Below, piece after piece: positions 23,487-35,293 of a stretch of DNA of 64,000 bases. Every line of letters starts with the position of its first letter. Within the stretch, counting starts at the first letter, position 1. The translations under genes and the position numbers were made by a program. The notes under the pieces are model-generated. The model was not told where the DNA came from. It saw nothing but the letters and a program-made list of their open reading frames with translations, and did no database searches. Source of the DNA: Eucalyptus grandis (taxonomy: Eukaryota; Streptophyta; Magnoliopsida; Myrtales; Myrtaceae); NCBI RefSeq assembly GCF_016545825.1, contig NC_052620.1, positions 14,570,001 through 14,634,000 of the forward strand, in the 5' to 3' direction.

Positions 23487-23765
23487 GCCTGCATGTTTTT
23501 GTTCTTTATTTCTGTTTTTGAACACTTTTTTTGCTTTTTTGTTCTCGGGAACAAAAAAAGAACAGAAACGTGTTTGGTTGCGTTTCTGTTGTTTTTTTGT
23601 TTTTTTGTTTTTTTGTTCCAGGAACACAAAAAGAACAGAAATGAGAAACAAAAAAAAAGTTGTTTCTTGTTCCATAAACGATTTTAAAGAAACGTTTCTC
23701 TTCTTCTCTCTCTTCTCTTTTCTTCTTCTTTTCTTCTTCTTTAAAGAAACTTTCTTATCTACTGC
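23487..23765. repeat. One-ended dispersed element, T-rich, GTTTGGTTGCG family
   Basis: Starts GGGCCTGCATG and contains GTTTGGTTGCGTTTCTGTT with internal GTTCT/AGAAC inverted words and long T runs, ending in CTTCTT-rich DNA. Absent from unit 2. The GGGC-N-GTTTGGTAACG style of terminus recurs at 58634 in unit 2. No matching terminal inverted repeat is seen at the other end. Confidence 0.45.
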
Positions 23766-24230
23766 TTCAAAGTTCTAAGTATAGGATGATTGCATGAAAT
23801 CTCATGAATTCAACATTGATTCATAACAACAACCGGACTTTCAAAAGTTACACCCCCAAAAACTTTGATTTTTATTGTAGCCGCTAGTTTTGATACTTGC
23901 ATGGTTGGTACTTATCTGAAAATGGATTTGCTAATTTTTCTTTATCAAAGTAAGTTCTATTATGTGGTTAATGACGTAAGAAAATGGCATAAGGATATAA
24001 GAAGTGTCAAAAGTTTTGTATGATATTCACTTAGTTGTCAACAATTTTTTGCCGAATCATTTAAATGTCAACTCCAATTTGAGTTGTCAAAAATTTGACG
24101 TAGCAATATTTTGTCAATTACCTTGACCGACGTGGCTCACCACAGCGCTCAGTCAACAATAATAGCCCTAAACAACATCTTTTACATTTTTGTCCCAAAT
24201 GTAAACCCTGAATTTTGTGTGCAAACAAAA

Positions 24231-24512
24231 TTAGGACAAGTTAGGGTTTTTGTCCAAACTAGGATTTTTGTTTTTCAATTTGCGAACAACCAAATAAGAA
24301 GAAAAGGTGGAAGATGATACAAGGTGCTGATGAAGATGAGGAGGGTTAATGAAAGTTGTTGCTTTAGTCGAGGCTGGATATGGGCTCGACGATCTATTGG
24401 ATCGATCATCCCTGCTTTTGCCCCCATCGATTCTCGACTCCGCGGCCATGAAGAGCTCCATCTCCATATCAAGAGGATCACTCTGCTAGTCCATCTCCAG
24501 ATCTCCAGCCAT
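24231..24512 (-). pseudogene. Degraded exon-like segment, unit 1 copy
   Basis: From an ATG at 24512 the minus strand reads MAGDLEMD, an in-frame TAG (24486-24488), then QSDPLDMEMELFMAAESRID and a Ser/Arg-rich continuation. The same segment, with the same stop, is in unit 2 (47386-47637). The acidic N-terminus looks like a real first exon that has decayed. I do not recognise the family. It could also be chance, so confidence is low. Confidence 0.35.
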
Positions 24513-25229
24513 GGCGACAGTGGTTCGACTAGAGCTTCCTTGCAAACTCAGTTTCCTGGAGCGCAATCAATGGCAATGCAATTTGGAAGATAGTCAGAGA
24601 ACTGAAAAACAAAACAAGGCGGAAAATAGAAGACAAACCAGACAGGAATCGAAGTCATATTTAGAATTTATTGAACTCTGGAGAAAATCTGAAACTGCGG
24701 TGAAGAAAAATCCCTCTTTTATTTGGCCAAGATTCTGACATTCAAGGACACGGGGGAGGGGTGTGGGGACGGGAGAGCCCAATTTCTTCTTAGAAAAGGG
24801 GAGGTGACAGGGAATGATTTTCATCTTCATTATTTTTTAACATCTCCATTTTTTACCATTGAAACTGCGTCTTATCCACCATCTTCATCTGCCATGGAAA
24901 CCTCGAACTCGGATTTATGGCTCCACTGAAACGAGAATAACGGATAATGTCTAAAATAGACTCATATGATATCATTTATAGAGAGTCCAGTCACATCATA
25001 ATTCACGTTAGATTTGTTTTTAATAGCTAAAAACTGCCATATTAACTTATACATTTTATTGTAAAAGCCTGTAATATATATATATATATATATTTGTCAT
25101 TGAAGGTATTTAAATAATCTTTTTTTTTTTTTGGATTCGATACTTAAGTGAATCGACGAAATTTTTTGATACTTCTAACATCCTTATGCCTTAAGAAAAT
25201 GAAGTGTGGTGCATGGGTAAGGAGTTAAG
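24513..25229. other. Spacer, no gene seen
   Basis: Matches 47638-48340 of unit 2. Contains a short AT microsatellite (25074-25091). No gene is supported. Confidence 0.5.
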
Positions 25230-25850
25230 AAAATATAGTGGATGTTATTTGGGCCAAGAAAAGTGAGTCAATCCAAATTCAAAGTGAGAGAGATTGTATT
25301 ACGCCTACGGGGGTGGGGGAACTTAAGGAATCTTAGAAAATATAGTGGACGTGGGGCCGAGAAAAGTGAGTTTGTATTGCGCCTGCGGGGGGGGGGAACA
25401 TAAGGAATCTTAGAAAATATAGTGGACGTGGGGCCAAGAAAAGTGAGTTAATCCAAATTCCAAGTGAAAAAGTTTGTATTACGCCCCGGGGAGGGGGTGG
25501 GGGAACTTAAGGAATCTTAGAAAATATAGTGGACGTGGGGCCAAGAAAAGTGAGTTAATCCAAATTTCAAGTGAAAAAGTTTGTATTACGCCCCGGGGAG
25601 TGGGGTGGGGGGAACATAAGGAATCTTAGAAAATATAGTGGACGTGGGGCCAAGAAAAGTGAGTTAATCCAAATTCCAAGTGAAAAAGTTTGTATTATGC
25701 CCCAGGGAGGGGGGTGGGGGGAACTTAAGGAATCTTAGAAAATATAGTGGACGTTATTTGGGCCAAGAAAAGTGAGTTAATCCAAATTCCAAGTGAAAAA
25801 GTTAGGTGGTTGTTCACCAAAGTGAGTTGTTCGGAAGTATTTCGGGGGGA
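25230..25850. repeat. Tandem array, about five to six copies of a 77-114 bp monomer
   Basis: The words AAAATATAGTGGACGT, GGGCCAAGAAAAGTGAGTTA and a G-run segment recur at about 25231, 25335, 25412, 25520, 25634 and 25737. Spacing is 103-114 bases except for one shortened copy of about 77. Unit 2 has a single copy at about 48340-48480, so the array expanded in unit 1 after duplication. Confidence 0.88.
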
Positions 25851-26010
25851 CTTAAGGAATTTTATAAGATTTTATGGTTTGTAATTGATGGGTGGACCAT
25901 CACATGATATTATATAAGCACTAAAATGTCTATTGGATGGCTAATTTTCATGCTTCAACGGTGGAAACGATGAACATATGAAATTGTTAAGCATTTTGGG
26001 TACATATAAA

Positions 26011-26041
<31 letters not shown>

Positions 26042-28545
26042 CACACGCACAGTTACTTAATTAACTAAAATGGAGCATCCGGGACTCATGCTGAGAGTTT
26101 CATACGCATGCCAAGGTCAACGCCTTTGTATTGTGGAATGGTTCTATTTGGAGTGGCTGGAACTTATGTCTGAAGTACCCCAACGAAAATTGGTACACAA
26201 AATTCAATATTATCTTGATTTGGTTGCATTATAATATCAAGTTATTGAGAAAAAAAAAAAAAAAAAAACAGAGGTTATATTTGAACTTCGATAGATTAGA
26301 TAAAAAAATAAACAAGGGGCATTTAGGGACTTTCTTAATCAGTCCACCAACCTTAATTTTGGAGGTTCTAGTGTATACACTTTGAATATCAGTGTAAAAT
26401 AGTCATTTTACCTAATGTCTCATATGGAATTAAGTGACACGACATCATCTCCTGGGATTATCTCGTATTGACAATAACCCCAATAGAAAAAAGGATCAAC
26501 AAACTAGTTTCACTATGATTCAAATTACAAGATGCAAACGATGACTCCACATGAATTCGAATAGTCAAAATTGAGGTGCTCATGTCACTTGTAGATGAAT
26601 GAGCGCCTCGATAATTGCCTCTTCTAACTATCTAAAAATAATAATATTATTATGAGTTTTACTATAAGTATGAAAAACCCATTGCTTATCGATTAAGTGA
26701 CATATGTACACAAACATAATTACATAATTGAATCCATTCACATGTCGACTATCCTATAATGGGAATGTAATATATATTGATTACCCATGGAAGAGACCCA
26801 AAGTCGGGCCTTGACCTTAAGGCCAAATTTTGGGCCTTGTGTTGGGCCATACGGCCTGAAGCAAATTCCTCGAGAGCGTGGGAGAGATTGTATTTTCTCC
26901 ACACAAGAAAGTAAATGCCCAATACACAAATTGACTAGAGATTTGCAATGACAGAGCTTAAAAGTTTTGGCCTCGCAAAAGATACGTTACACCTCTTCAC
27001 TAATCACCACTGGGGCATCACGCTTAATGGTGAAAAATCACAGGGCTTCATTTGTTAAGTCGTTTCATTGAAATGCACGTCGTCTTAGTACTTAATTTCC
27101 ACAAGAAGCAAAGCTGACTAGATGAATAGAGTCGTGTTCCCTCTCTCCGCAAATTCACACATCGTGCTATCTAGTCTCGGCACTTATGAACTAAAGTGTA
27201 TTTTATATGCGGCTCACACAATTGAAGTGGTGCGATTGATCAATCTCGTAAATAGCCTTATGAATTTTGTGAAAATCGCATGTGTGGATGGATAGTCCTT
27301 GCAAAATTACAAGGCCCATTTGCTGAGCTGGTCCAGGTGAAACCCAGCATTAGGCCTAATATCTACATTTTTTTTTTTATTTTTTTTTTATGGGGGTGGT
27401 TGGAGTTGGGGCTATGCATGGGAAGACGCGTTTACTACTGATAATGCTAGGGATAGGAAATTTATCTGATGAAATGGGGTTACGAAGTGATGCAACGGAT
27501 TTTTGTTAAGTGCCTTACACCATGCTCTACCATGGTGAACCGACTTTTGGTTCGTTACTTATTTTCAATTTGGAAAAGTTTTACATTTTATCCTTGTACT
27601 TACAAACTTTTTTAATCTAGCCATTCTATTTTCACAAATTTTTTAATCAAGTCTCTACCACGAAAAATTCGATTGACATAGCTGTCATTGGAGTTTCTCC
27701 CTCTCCTTACTTTTAAACGTCTTAATTTTTTTTATGAACTATCTTCAATCGGTTGTTTTGTATATATTCAATTTATGGAGGACACAAAAATTCATAAATT
27801 CTATTTTAATTCCAAGGTATTTCACTAAAGTTTGATTTTTTTTTCAAACTTTACAAACAACCTAATCAATAAACGTGAAAATTGAAAAAAAAAAGAATTC
27901 CCTTTGAATTTTTTTTTTCCATACATTAATGATCATTTTTCTTATGTACGCGATACTTGTGTTCTTTGTTCAATATACTATATGAAAAAATACAATTTTA
28001 TCTTTCATATAATTTAAGTTTATGAACGATATTAAATATTTTTATATAACTCAAATACTAAATTGAACACGTATTAAAAACTTACGGATTATATTAAATA
28101 AATTAAAAGTTCATTAACGATATTGCACATTAGGCCAAAGGTTAGCGAGCATATTGAACAAAATCATATTTCATAAATGACATTACATGATGAATTGAAA
28201 TTCATGGATCATTTATGTCGTCGTACCTTTATTTCTTATGAGGTTTTGGCGGAAGTCTCTTCAACCCAGCAACGACCAACTGCTGTATATGTAAGTGCAA
28301 TTGCTGAGCTCTGAACTTTTTCAAAGGGTACTTCGCGTTCTGAAACTGCAAATTCAAAGACATTCTTGCAGAAGTTGCGTGAACAGATTGTGTTAGATCC
28401 AATTCATGCTTCCAACATCGCTACTTAGGTTCTTGGGTAATCCTCAGCATCCCCGAACACGTGCACAGGACGAATCAAGGAGGGTTCTTGGCATCTGCCC
28501 TGTTTGATCCGTAGTCTTTCTTCATCGGCCACTGCTTGGCGTTAG
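25851..28545. other. Spacer and PPR upstream region
   Basis: AT-rich DNA matching 48480-51223. It contains an AC/AT microsatellite (about 26009-26047) and a long A run (about 26249-26268). No gene is seen. The last 300 bases are the 5' flank of the PPR gene and are well conserved between units. Confidence 0.5.
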
Positions 28546-30704
28546 ATGAACCAACTCTCATGGAACCTCCACAGCTTCCGCCACCTCCTGAAGCAGTGCA
28601 TAGCTGAGAGGGACTTCTTGACTGGCAAATCCCTCCACGCCCTGTACATCAAGTCCCTCGTCCCTCCCTCCACTTACCTCTCCAACCACTTCATCCTCCT
28701 CTACTCCAAATGCCGCCGCCTTCTGGCCGCTCGCCGCGCCTTCGACCTGACCCCGAACCCCAACGTGTTCTCCTTCAATGCCATCGTCGCCGCCTACGCC
28801 AAGGAGTCCCAGATGATGGTCGCCCGCCAGCTGTTCGATCGAATTCCCGCGCCAGACCTCGTTTCCTACAACACCATGCTTTCCGCTTTTGCCGACCGAG
28901 GCGAGATGGGACCGGTGTTCTCCTTGTTTGCGGGGATGCGGGAGATGGGGCTCGACATGGATGGCTTCACATTGTCTGCTGTGGTCACAGCTTGCGGCGA
29001 TGATGTTTCTTTGATGAGGCAGTTGCATTCTTTTGCGGTTTCCAGTGGTCTTGATTCTTATGTTTCTCCGAGCAATGCGCTTCTAACGTATTACAGTAAG
29101 AATGGTTATTTGAATGAGGCGAAGAGGATGTTCGATGAGATGGGAGAGGCTAGGGATGAGGTTTCTTGGAATTCGATGATAGTTGCTTATGGACAGCACC
29201 GGGAAGGGCTACGAGCACTGGAGCTGTTCCAAGAGATGATTAGGAAGGGCATGTATGTAGATATGTATACTTTGGCAAGTGTTCTCACTGCATTTACCTG
29301 TGTAAGCGATTTGGTAGGCGGGCTTCAGTTTCATGCTAAGCTTGTAAAAACAGGGTTCCACCAGAATTCACATGTTGGGAGTGGCTTGATTGACTTGTAT
29401 TCTAAGTGCAAGGGTGCCATGTCGGATTGCGAGAAAGTATTTCAAGAGATCAAGGAACCAGATTTGGTTTTGTGGAACACTATGATTTCAGGGTATTCAC
29501 AAAACGAGGAACTCTCAGAGGAGGCTCTAGAATGTTTCCGCAGTCTGCGAAGATTTGGGTACAGACCGGATGATTGTAGCTTTGTTTGTGCAATCAGTGC
29601 CTGCTCCAATCTCTCATCTCCTTCTCAGGGGAAACAAATGCATGGCTTGGTAATCAAATCAGAGATTCCCTCAAATTGGATCTCTGTTGATAATGCTTTA
29701 ATTGCAATGTATCAAAATGCGGGAATCTGGGGGATGCCAGGAGGTTATTTAATAGGATGCCGGAGCATAATACTGTCTCACTTAACTCAATGATTGCAGG
29801 TTATGCTCAGCATGGATTAGGAGAGAAATCTCTTGCTCTCTTTCAAGAGATGCTGGACAATGATATCCCTCCTACAAGTATAACTTTCATCTCTGTACTT
29901 TCTGCATGTGCACATACTGGGAAAGTTCATGAGGGCCAAACATATTTCAACATGATGAAGGAGAAGTTTGGGCTTGAGCCAGAGGCAGAACATTACTCAT
30001 GCATGATTGATCTACTAGGTCGGGCAGGCAAAATAAGTGAAGCTGAGAAGCTAATTGAGACAATGCCATTCAGTCCTGGCTCCGTTGGCTGGGCCTCATT
30101 GCTTGGGGCATGTAGGAAGCACGGTAACATGGAGATAGCTGTCAAAGCAGCTTATCAGTTTTTGCAGCATGAACCTGCAAATGCTGCTCCATATGTTGTC
30201 CTCTCAAATATGTTCAGTAGTGCTGGCAGATTGGAAGATATAGTAGCAATAAGAAGGCTAATGCGAGACAGAGGTGTTAAAAAGAATCCAGGTTGCAGCT
30301 GGATCGAGCTAAATCGAAGAACCCATGTATTTGTGGCAGAAGATAGTTCACACCCAATGATTAAAGAGATTCGTGATTACTTGGATGAGATGCTATTGAA
30401 GATTAGGAAGGTTGGTTATGTACCGGATGTTAATCAGGTTTCGTTAAAGGAGGATGGAATGGAGGAAAAAGAGATGGAAATGAGATTAAGACATCACAGT
30501 GAGAAGCTAGCAGTTGCATTTGGGTTGATTTCGACTAAGGATGGGGAGCCAATACTTGCGGTGAAAAATCTTAGAATATGTGGGGATTGCCATAATGCAA
30601 TCAAACACATCTCTAAGATTACAAAAAGGGAAATCACTGTTAGGGACACCCGCAGGTTTCATTGCTTCAAGGAAGGGCAATGCTCTTGTGAGGATTACTG
30701 GTGA
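28546..30704 (+). CDS. DYW-type PPR protein (At3g49710-like), one frameshift
   Basis: Intron-free, about 719 residues if one base is restored. The first frame (28546-29793) gives the N-terminus [16 protein letters not shown] and a run of PPR motifs such as [19 protein letters not shown]. The second frame (29757-30704) gives further repeats, the E region with GCSWIE, and a DYW domain with [20 protein letters not shown] and the C-terminal CSCEDYW. DYW proteins bind specific organellar RNAs, and the DYW domain is the zinc-dependent cytidine deaminase for C-to-U editing. All metal ligands (HSE, CxxC, HxnCxC) are present. One base is missing at about 29712 (TATTCA in unit 2 is TATCA here). Without correction the protein ends after 415 residues and loses the deaminase. 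The rest is clean, so a recent lesion or an assembly error are both possible. Confidence 0.9.
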
Positions 30705-33700
30705 ATAAAGCATTTGACTGGGTCCTTTTGAGCTTTATTAATATGTAAATCAGAATCATAGATATTTTTCTTGAATTCAAGAGCAAATGTCATGCCCCAT
30801 TCGGTTATAGTCTGCTTTCGAACATTGAGTTCTAACTTTTATGTTACGCATGGATCATGATTAGTTTATGTGCAGATTGATTAGAGTCTTCCCATGACAT
30901 TATATCAAGGTGCAAAATTGATGATAGTGGCCTCAAAATATAGGCTGTTGCTTTGAAGAAACATAACAGCATGTGAGTGAAAAATTATGAGCATTTAAAT
31001 CAATTTACACTTGACCTGATTGTAATTCTTGACTGAGTTGATTCAAACTTTTTTTCTCTTTCCCAGATATCCTTTCTTGTCGAAGATTAGGAAGGTTCAC
31101 ATTACCTATCAGCCTGAAAAGTTGTTTCCTCCCACTTCCTTTTATTGGTCTGTTTGAGTTGAATTTATCTAGCGTTCTGTGATACAATTGCTGCTCAAGA
31201 AGTCCAACCTGTAGGTTGGGTTCCGAATGAGTATAAGTGCAGTTGTGTGGTTGCAAAATCTAAGTAAATCTATTGAAACAGGTTTCACACTTTCCATTTC
31301 CCCACGGGAGATACTAGTGGATGGTTTGTCAGACTGTAAGATACTGATCTTTTATTGATTTTTTTTTTTTTTTTTTTTTTGCGTAAAATCCTTGAATTTT
31401 ACCTAATAATTTATTTGATTCTTACTGTTGATTCATCAATCTTCAAATGAGATTATATTTTACCATTCAGCTTTGCTGATTGGTCATGATACTGTTAATG
31501 AAGCTTCAATCATGCTAGTGCAAATGTGTGGGACTGATACCAATTGTGCTAGAAGTTTATGTTGTTAGTTTAGGTGTGGTTTAATATTTATTTGAATACT
31601 TTCGCACTCCCCCTTATGCGTAGATTGGGCTTTGGCCTAAAATTGAAGCATGAAAACAAAGAGGGGACCTTATACAACTTGAACTCAGGACCTCCTTCTT
31701 CAATAACATGTGAAATTGTGTGAAACAATAGTCAATTGTTTTAAAAGCTCAAATTTTTAGATGAAGGCATGGTTTAATACTTAAATACTTCAACAATTCT
31801 TATTGCTAGGTCACAACCAAGGACTTTTTCCCAAATATGACAGCAACATGGTGTTGCAACCTGGGACGAAATTGCTTGCATAGGAAAACTTAGCCATCCG
31901 ATCTTGGATCATTGGACCTATACTTAACAGTCTTCTGTTTACTAGAATGATCTAAATTTATCCAAAAGATGGCTAGGAGCTACAGTAACTTGACAGTTAT
32001 AAGGCAGCAATCTGCCAAATGTTGTGGAGATCATTCTTTAATGGCCTCATTTTGTGAAGGGAAAAAATGGAGGAATGGTGTGGCAGCATCAAGATCTATG
32101 GAATCATGGGGAAATTGAACTACTTCATGATCTTTGGCATGCTTTATGCTTTTCAGGGTATTGATGGAGAAGAGGATGCTGTGTTATGGTTTCACTATAG
32201 CCTGCAACGATGGGTTTATCACCGTCAAATCAGCATGTCAAACTTCTGGAACACAACAGAAGTTGGGAACTCCCTTCTCCTTGGAAGATTTCCTGGAATT
32301 CTAGAGCACCGGTGAGAGCTAGCTTTCTGTCCTGAGAGTGTTTGAAGAGAATTCTAACTACAAAAGGATTTGAAGAGAAAAAGAATGGTGTTAGCCAATA
32401 GATGTTTTCTTTCTAAGCAGGTCAAAGAATCTGTTTCTTCATATTCTTTTTCATTGTGCAGGGTCTGACGATCTTGGAGTGCATTTTTCTTGGTCAGTTG
32501 GGCTGTGGTGTTCTGTTAGAGAGGACCTTGCTTGTTGAGGGTTGAATTGTCCTTAATATTGGAGAAGCCCTTCCGTTTGTAAAACCAGCATCCATTTTGT
32601 TTGGATGGATGGCTTACCACATTACTTTTTCTGCATTGTGGTGGTGCCCTTTAGCTGGTCAGATTCTTCAGTTGCTTAGATTTGTTATAGTTTGTTTATG
32701 AATGGGAGGCATAATTTTTTCTTTTCTATCAAGAGATTTTCATTATTGACAATCATTTACATCAACACTTGAGTGTTGTGAAACTTTCAGGAATTTTAGA
32801 TGAAAGAGACTCAAGTGAATGAGCTGCAAGATTTAGATTAAGCAAAAAGTATAAGTCAATTCAGACAGCAATAATCTTCACATCTTTTCTCCTGTTTGAA
32901 TGGACTGATTAGAGTCTGGGTGAAAGATGAAATACTAAAAATTTTCTGCAGGGAAGTATAGAATTTAGTGTTTATCTCCATCTTGGTTGGCAGTAAGTAG
33001 ATTTTTCACTGTATAGTTGTTGAACAGTATGCGTTTTGACTATGTTTAAGTTTAGCTGGTTCCTACATAGGGACATCACCATTACTATTTGTAATTTTTC
33101 TTGCATTATGATTTATTCCTTCTAATTTTAAAGTTAAGCATTGTGTATGTGTCTAGAAAATTGTGTAACAGAGTTTCTGAGGCTTTTGCAATACATCATA
33201 TAATCGCTTCATGAGATTAATCAAGCTGTTATTGATGACAGATTTAATTTTGCTCTATGCTAGTGTTTTAAAACTTGGTCTAGATTGACTAGTTCTATTG
33301 AGAACTCTTTCTATGTCTGATCTTGTTTACTTGTAGCAGCAGAAGAGGTACTAAGCAGGCATTAAGTGGCCAAATCACTTTGACTTGGTTGGGCCAATTC
33401 TTAAGTCATTCTGTACTTTCAGAATTTGGATACAGATATAAAGAGACTTTACAAACTAATTGTCTTATTTAACATCATTACTCGTAGTAATGATAAAGTA
33501 GTAAATCATAAATAAGTTCAATGTGTAACCAAGTATAAGTTAGATAAGTGCATATCACTTTCTATTTGTTTGAAAGAAATCATATTGTAGACTTCACTTT
33601 CTACCTTTACAAATTTCTTCAATCTTTATTGTCTTCAGTAATGCTACTGTTTGGAACTTAACTTCAGACCTCATTTAAATTGGAAGCAGACATCAAGCGG

Positions 33701-33829
33701 GTTCTTTTGATCTGTTTCTTTTTAAAAGATTGCTTGTAGCCATAAAATATAATCACACATAATTGATCTAGTGTATCTTTAGATATAGCGGAAATTTTCT
33801 TGATGTCGTGGGAACTCTTGTGATGGAGT
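30705..33829. other. Downstream spacer, no gene supported
   Basis: Well conserved with 55988-58640. An 82-codon frame (32067-32315) is open in both units but has no recognisable domain and no intron-exon context. It includes a long T run (about 31359-31380). This may be 3' UTR or a non-coding transcript region; nothing in the sequence decides. Confidence 0.45.
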
Positions 33830-34053
33830 ATATTGTATTAAAAACTCACCTTGTAAATATGCCGGTTGTGAACCTGAGAATCACGCACTTGACGATGCTT
33901 AGATCTGATATCTCCAAACTTGAAAGAAATTTTCCTATAATATATTGTATTAGAAACTTACCTTGTAAATATGCCGTTTTGAACCTGAGAATCACGCACA
34001 TGACGATGCTTAGATCTGATTTCTCCAAACTTGAAAGAAATTTTCTTATAATT
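33830..34053. repeat. 112 bp tandem duplication
   Basis: Two copies (from 33830 and 33942) both contain ACCTTGTAAATATGCCG, AACCTGAGAATCACGCAC and CTCCAAACTTGAAAGAAATT. The same pair with the same 112-base period is at 59652-59875, so this duplication is older than the unit duplication. Confidence 0.88.
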
Positions 34054-35293
34054 AATAGATATGTCACTGGAGGGCTGTGGTGAGGTCTGACTTGTTTAAA
34101 AATTTTGCTAGGTGCTAATGCAATGGTTTTACTCCTTTGAAAATGTAAAAGTCAGGACAGGTTAATCTCTCAATTTCTTTTGACATGTTGCTGCTTCACA
34201 TGCATCTTTTGCCACTGCATCTCTTGTTCAATCACAAGCAAGGTAATGTAATGTTTTGACTCCCATTCAGCTGCTTGGTCACAGATGTTGGTTGTGGTTT
34301 TGGATAAATTCTTTCATTCTCATACTTGCCATTAGGAAGTATAGGTTGCTTAGTTTCCTCCCTTTTTGGTACAATCGTGATTCCCTGATTTGACGAGGGT
34401 AGGGAGTGACTGCCGGGACTGGAAGGCTTGGACAAGGTACGGCTCCTGGTAGCAAGCTTTTAGGATGGTGCAGAGGGCTAGTCCTTGGGTGAGAACACTA
34501 TCAGTGGTATGGATGACCTTTTAGAAAATGCTTACTTGGGCTGCACTTACACCCAAAGTACACGAGTGTGAGGCTCAGAATAGGATGAGCCAAACTGACC
34601 ATATCTCGGGTGATTTAGGCCAAGGTCTCAAAATCATCTCCATTGTTTATGCAGTTCTAGGTTGACATTTCAGTCATTCTTAAGGAAGTTCTCCTTCTAT
34701 GGATTGGTCATTTTAATTATGTATCGTTATGTCTATTATAGATTGCTTGTTATGGCAATGGGGAAAGCATTATCTTGTTCTTTTGCTTTGTGGGTGGTAG
34801 ACTAAGGTTAGTCTTTTTAGGTTAACTCACTGAGATGTTCTGGTCCAAGTCATGTCACTTTTGAGATGGGGATTCATTATAGCGTCACTCTCACTTTTAT
34901 TGGAGACTATCTCAGAGCAATGTGGCTCTACTGTGAAGAGATCACTCCGAGTTGCTTTTTATGTTTGAATCTTCTTTTTAGTTTCAATTTAATGCATCTG
35001 TTTGCATTATTTACTATGACAATACAAAGGAATCTCCTTTTTATTGTTTTTAGATTGAGTAGGGGTGATTCAGCAGTGTTGCTCCAGCTCTTCTGATTTA
35101 ATAAATGGAAGAACAGAAATCTAGTTAATGATGCTACAGCCTATTGGTTTATCTGACAATACTTAATTCTTAGGAGGGATACAATTCTTCCCAGGGACTA
35201 CGTTCAGGGACTACACTCTTCCTGAAGAAGCTGCCTTCTTCTGTTTCCTTGCATGTCTAATTCTGTGGTATTTGTCTATCTGCTTAATCCCTG
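34054..35293. other. Spacer, no gene seen
   Basis: Conserved with 59876-61100. Only short open frames occur, and they differ in length between units. Confidence 0.5.

Larger units (their letters stand above)
1..35293. repeat. Tandem unit 1 of a PPR-CYSTM segmental array
   Basis: Sequence from position 1 aligns, base for base with scattered substitutions, to sequence from 35294 and from 61101. The sequence downstream of the PPR gene runs directly into the next unit, so the copies are head to tail. Unit 1 is longer than unit 2 mainly because of four insertions absent from unit 2 (1742-2995, 3837-16520, 19087-20971, 21017-21452). The left boundary is set by the window edge, not by a breakpoint. 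Confidence 0.93.

Noticed and set aside
23400..23778. Phe-rich frames in the T-rich element
   Set aside because: They arise from T runs and simple repeats.
28558..29028. Minus-strand frames opposite the PPR N-terminus, also in unit 2
   Set aside because: They are antisense shadows of the GC-rich 5' half of the PPR gene.
32067..32315. 82-codon frame open in both units downstream of the PPR gene
   Set aside because: Recent duplication alone keeps it open; no domain and no constraint can be shown.
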